From Planctomycetaceae bacterium (GTDB lineage: Bacteria > Planctomycetota > Planctomycetia > Planctomycetales > Planctomycetaceae), in NCBI GenBank assembly GCA_020426345.1, contig JAGQQE010000003.1, forward strand, positions 1 through 59,556: DNA of 59,556 nucleotides. The letters run 5' to 3'. Under the pieces are notes generated by a model that was given only the letters and a program-made list of their open reading frames with translations, searched no databases and was not told the origin of the DNA. This document shows, in pieces, positions 56,775 through 59,556 of the stretch. Made by a program: the position numbers and the translations under genes. How positions within the stretch are numbered: position 1 is the first letter of the stretch; each line of letters opens with the position of its first letter.

Positions 56775-57868
56775 TCGGAAACTCCAGCAGAGCCTGCATG
56801 AAGTTCCAAAGTGATGTCATCTGATTCTTTATGCCGATCATGAGCGACGATGACCGATTCGGGCCTCGTTTGCATTGATGAACAGCATGCACTCTCGCAG
56901 GATGTTGCCGCCGGTGATCGGATCACGCTGCGTACAATCGATTGTGGCATCCCGTTCTGGTCCATGAACAGTCGGCCGACATATTCACCAATCATTCCCA
57001 GAACGACCAACTGGATCCCGCTGAACATCGTGATCAGCGCCAGAATGGTCGGTATACCGACAGGAACAGACGGGTTGAGCCAGAGTTTATCAATCACGAT
57101 GCCCGCCATCAGCAGGACGCTCAACGCAGATGTCAGCAATCCAAGGATGACGGAAATGCGAAGCGGGGTGACAGAAAAACCAAGGAACATATTGAGCCAG
57201 AGTCTGACAAGTCGACGCAGGTTATAACCCGACGCACCCGCCTGCCGTTCTTCGTGCTGGACTTCAATTTGCCCGATGCGCCGTGTCGTTCGGAAAATCA
57301 GACCGTCAACATAGGGGTAAGGCCCTCGGTACTGGATGATCTGATCTACCACAAACCGGCTCATCACTTTGAAACTGCTGAGATAAATGTCAGCCGGCTT
57401 CCTGAGCATCAATGTGGCCATACGGTCATTAAAGCGGCTGCCAAGGTTCCGGAACCAGTGATGCTTCTTCTCGCGATAGAGCCCGTAGACCACATCCAGG
57501 TCGCTGGCCTGGAGATGTTCCCACATCCGCAACAGTTCTGCCGGAGGATTCTGGCCGTCATCATCCAGCACTCCCACGTAACGGCCTCGTGCTTCTGCGA
57601 GGCCCGCCAGCACGGCACTGTGTTCTCCAAAATTACGTGCCAGGTTGACGAAGACGACCGTCCCGTTGAAACGGTTCACCAACTGGGTGCAAACCAAATC
57701 GCTGTCGTCGGCGGAACCATCGTTGACCAGAACCACTTCAAGCTCTGGAGGGCTGCGACGGGCGAGCGATGCGAAGACTTCGTGAATGGAATCGACGACG
57801 GCGCAAATGGTCTGGCTTCCATTGTAGACCGGAATCACCAGTGAAAGTTCCACTTGGTTGGTATTCAC
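56771..57868 (-). CDS. Family 2 glycosyltransferase, polyprenyl-phosphate type
   Basis: 365 residues. GT-A domain with LSLVIPVYNGSQTICAVVDS, EVVLVNDGSADDSD and metal-binding DDDGQNPP (Asp102-Asp104), followed by YPYVDGLIFRTTRRIGQIEV and two C-terminal membrane helices (ISVILGLLTSALSVLLMAGI, IPTILALITMFSGIQLVVLG), ending in GEYVGRLFMDQNG. This is the GtrB/ArnC/DPM type, which loads a sugar onto undecaprenyl or other polyprenyl phosphate on the cytoplasmic face. A C-terminal tail of about 50 residues follows the helices. Start is a GTG. First gene of the five-gene cluster. Confidence 0.88.
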   Translation of the reverse strand: MNTNQVELSLVIPVYNGSQTICAVVDSIHEVFASLARRSPPELEVVLVNDGSADDSDLVCTQLVNRFNGTVVFVNLARNFGEHSAVLAGLAEARGRYVGVLDDDGQNPPAELLRMWEHLQASDLDVVYGLYREKKHHWFRNLGSRFNDRMATLMLRKPADIYLSSFKVMSRFVVDQIIQYRGPYPYVDGLIFRTTRRIGQIEVQHEERQAGASGYNLRRLVRLWLNMFLGFSVTPLRISVILGLLTSALSVLLMAGIVIDKLWLNPSVPVGIPTILALITMFSGIQLVVLGMIGEYVGRLFMDQNGMPQSIVRSVIRSPAATSCESACCSSMQTRPESVIVAHDRHKESDDITLELHAGSAGVSE

Positions 57869-58479
57869 TTAAGGACGCTCAGGGAGAATGAATACAGGAC
57901 GCACCGCGCGAATTGGTTAAATCAGCTTAACTAACGAATTCGATGCTACGCTGAAGAACCGGTATGAGCAATCCTTCGCCGTGTGGCGGCGGAATAAAAC
58001 TAAAAATTGTTTCGGAAAGAGCGGACTTTCGAACCAACCCACGAAGACACAATGGGATGGGGTGAACGGCCGGAAAATTCCTGATACGCCCCCACCGCCA
58101 CCCCCGTTCACAGGGTTTTACTCACAACCACCGGGCTGACAGGATCCGGCCGGAATCGAGGGCTCAACCGGTTCAAATTGATCCCTTCCGCAGATGATCC
58201 ATACAGATTGATCTGCTCGATCAATCGACCGAAGGCGAGTTGTGAAAGGAGTTCCAGCCGTCATTGACGTGAGCGGACTCGACTGGCGTTGCAATCTTGA
58301 GGACAAACTGTGGACCTCGTATTCAAGCCGGCAGTGCCGCCTGAGGCCTGATCCAGGCCAGCCGGGATCGGCGATCGCTGTTCGGCCGGAATCGTCGGCA
58401 TGGGACGTTGCCCGCAGCCGTGCCCGCCGCGCGCCATTCAGTGATACTCGCTGGAGAAAAAAGGCGGCCGCAATGCCAG

Positions 58480-58574
58480 CTGTCCGATGAAAAGCCCGGA
58501 CAGGCGCGCAGGACGACTGGAAACCTTCGTGCTTTAAGATCTCCTGCTCGAGCCAGTCCCGTTTTCAACAGGAT
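58480..58574 (+). repeat. Dispersed palindromic element, copy 4
   Basis: About 95 bp: left end CTGTCCGATGAAAAGCCCGG, internal GGACGACTGGAAACC, right end GTCCCGTTTTCAACAGGATG. Lies upstream of the sigma factor; copy 5 lies downstream. Confidence 0.82.
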
Positions 58575-58746
58575 GCTAAGCCCTGAATCCTCGCTGAGTG
58601 TACGAGCCAGGGCAGAACGACACAAAACGTAGAACGCTCCTTCTTTTTCTGACTCTGTCTTGTCCAGCCCCATTAGAAACTAACCTAACGACCCGTTGAA
58701 GAAAGGAATCCGACGGGACCGCGAGGGATCAATTGCCGAAAGAAGA

Positions 58747-58766
58747 TAGTGAGAAGTCTCTCACTA
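58747..58766. promoter_or_regulatory. 8-bp perfect inverted repeat upstream of the sigma factor
   Basis: TAGTGAGA, AGTC, TCTCACTA. It lies 16 bases before the first in-frame ATG (58783) and about 100 before the preferred start. Suitable as an operator for a dimeric regulator or as an mRNA hairpin. Confidence 0.5.
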
Positions 58767-58863
58767 ACGATTCGGCTTTCGTATGCTTCGCCCACATGCT
58801 GCAACGACAAATCAAGGGACATCATCAGTTGAGTCGAATGCGTTAGCGAAAGCAGCTTCATTG

Positions 58864-59445
58864 ATGGAAGACGTGACGTACATTCTGAGTGCGATTGAAT
58901 CAGGCCGAGCCACCACTGCGGATCTACTGCCGCTGGTCTATCACGAACTGCGACGCATGGCGTCCAGTCGGATGCAGAACGAAAAGCCCGGCCATACGTT
59001 GCAGCCGACGGCATTGGTTCACGAAGCGTTTCTGCGGCTGGTGGGCACCAATGATGTGGCTGATGGTACTGCGGCGACATGGCAAAATCGTCGTCACTTT
59101 TTCGGGGCGGCGGCCATCGCCATGCAAAGAATTCTGGTTGACGAGGCCCGCAAAAAGAAGCAACTTCAGCATGGCGGTGATCGAATGCAGGTGCAGCTGT
59201 CCGACGTTGATGTCGCTCAGCCAACAGCCGCCGATGATGTTGATTTAATCGCCTTGAACGAAGCGCTTCAGGAATTGGAATCCAGCGATCCGAACAAAGC
59301 CGAACTGGTCCGACTACGCTATTTTGCCGGACTGAACGAACAGGAAGTCGCGCTGGCTCTGAATATTTCGCGTGCCACCGCTTCTCGCTGGTGGACGTTC
59401 GCCAGAGCATGGTTGTTCGAAAAGCTGCGGACCACCGAAGACTGA
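58864..59445 (+). CDS. ECF-type RNA polymerase sigma factor (planctomycete family)
   Basis: 193 residues. Sigma-70 region 2 in LLPLVYHELRRMASSRMQNE and HTLQPTALVHEAFLRLVGTN, an internal RRHFFGAAAIAMQRILVDEA, and region 4 in VRLRYFAGLNEQEVALALNI with SRATASRWWTFARAWLFEKL as recognition helix. This matches the ECF family often seen beside Ser/Thr kinases in planctomycetes. The ATG at 58864 fits the family start (MEDVTYILSAIESG); the frame is open to an ATG at 58783, which would add 27 residues without family similarity. No kinase or anti-sigma gene follows in the window: a dispersed element begins 47 bases after the stop. Regulon unknown. Confidence 0.88.
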   Translation: MEDVTYILSAIESGRATTADLLPLVYHELRRMASSRMQNEKPGHTLQPTALVHEAFLRLVGTNDVADGTAATWQNRRHFFGAAAIAMQRILVDEARKKKQLQHGGDRMQVQLSDVDVAQPTAADDVDLIALNEALQELESSDPNKAELVRLRYFAGLNEQEVALALNISRATASRWWTFARAWLFEKLRTTED

Positions 59446-59492
59446 ATCGTGCGGGATTCTGAAGGCCGTTCCGGCGACTGCCGCTTAGCTTA

Positions 59493-59556
59493 GCTGTCCG
59501 TTGAAAAACCGGGACGGCACGCAGGACGACTGGAAACCACCCTATTTTAAGGTCTC
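59493..59556 (+). repeat. Dispersed palindromic element, copy 5 (cut by window end)
   Basis: Left end CTGTCCGTTGAAAAACCGGG, then GGACGACTGGAAACC and TTTTAAGGTCTC up to the window end. Matches the first two thirds of copy 4. Confidence 0.8.

Larger units (their letters stand above)
57869..58863. other. Divergent region before the sigma factor
   Basis: Nearly 1 kb without a recognised gene. It holds one dispersed palindromic element (58480-58574), an 8-bp inverted repeat (58747-58766), and a C-rich stretch near 58090. Two promoters (GT2 cluster and sigma factor) should lie here. A single-copy motif GACCCGTTGAAGAAAGGAA near 58690 resembles an element end but is not repeated in the window. Confidence 0.5.

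Noticed and set aside
58685-59410. 241-codon open frame opposite the sigma factor
   Set aside because: Antisense shadow of a clear ECF sigma factor; the product is rich in Arg, Ser and Pro and has no family signature.
1-59556. CRISPR arrays, tRNA or rRNA genes, insertion sequences
   Set aside because: No regularly spaced direct repeats, no cloverleaf-like segments with a T-arm motif in gene gaps, and no transposase-like products were seen by eye; a covariance-model scan was not possible.

Overview
The window reads as chromosomal DNA of a planctomycete. The evidence is an ECF sigma factor of the large planctomycete-type family, DUF1207, DUF3500 and PmoA-like secreted proteins, a fused SecDF, a lactate-racemase-like (DUF2088) protein and a very long DUF11-repeat protein. 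I cannot name the genus. No rRNA, tRNA, CRISPR array, prophage or transposase was seen.

Layout. 0-5.5 kb: ribosome recycling factor, a serine beta-lactamase-like hydrolase, a DUF1207 outer-membrane protein preceded by a small frame-broken gene, and a lipoprotein metallopeptidase. 5.7-13.4 kb (+): LarA-like protein, DUF11-repeat protein, and a HEAT/TPR-like protein. 13.5-18 kb (-): speA, a small VOC protein and, after a 550-base gap, a tandem-domain cyanophycinase; these could together mobilise arginine. 18.1-25.7 kb (-): MMPL transporter, tgt, yajC and secDF, ending in a rho-independent terminator. 26-32 kb (+): ankyrin protein, thiamine-diphosphate 2-oxo acid decarboxylase, a cystathionine-gamma-synthase-like PLP enzyme, and a membrane protein with a Swt1-type HEPN domain and zinc ribbon.

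32.1-48 kb (-) is the centrepiece, a chemosensory locus entirely on one strand. In transcription order it has a GspE-N-domain protein, CheA (two C-terminal CheW-like domains), CheW, four transmembrane receptors without a recognisable complete HAMP domain (one with a c-type haem motif in its sensor), a palindromic repeat island, CheY, an HDOD protein, CheB, CheR, a CheX-type protein, a second CheY and a weakly CheX-like protein. Signals should pass from the receptors through CheW and CheA to CheY and CheB; CheX would dephosphorylate CheY and CheR/CheB would adapt the receptors. No flagellar or pilus genes lie in the window, so the output is unknown.

48-51.8 kb (+): PmoA-like, Tat-exported DUF3500 and an unrecognised protein. 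52-57.9 kb (-): five glycan/glycolipid genes (GT2, epimerase, DegT aminotransferase, methyltransferase, GT39-like), three of the four junctions being 4-base overlaps. 58.7-59.4 kb (+): ECF sigma factor.

The most notable unexplained structure is a dispersed palindromic element of about 97 bp. Five copies were found, at 2.2, 37.4, 37.6, 58.5 and 59.5 kb. One supplies a spurious N-terminal extension to the beta-lactamase reading frame, two sit between receptors and cheY, and two flank the sigma factor.
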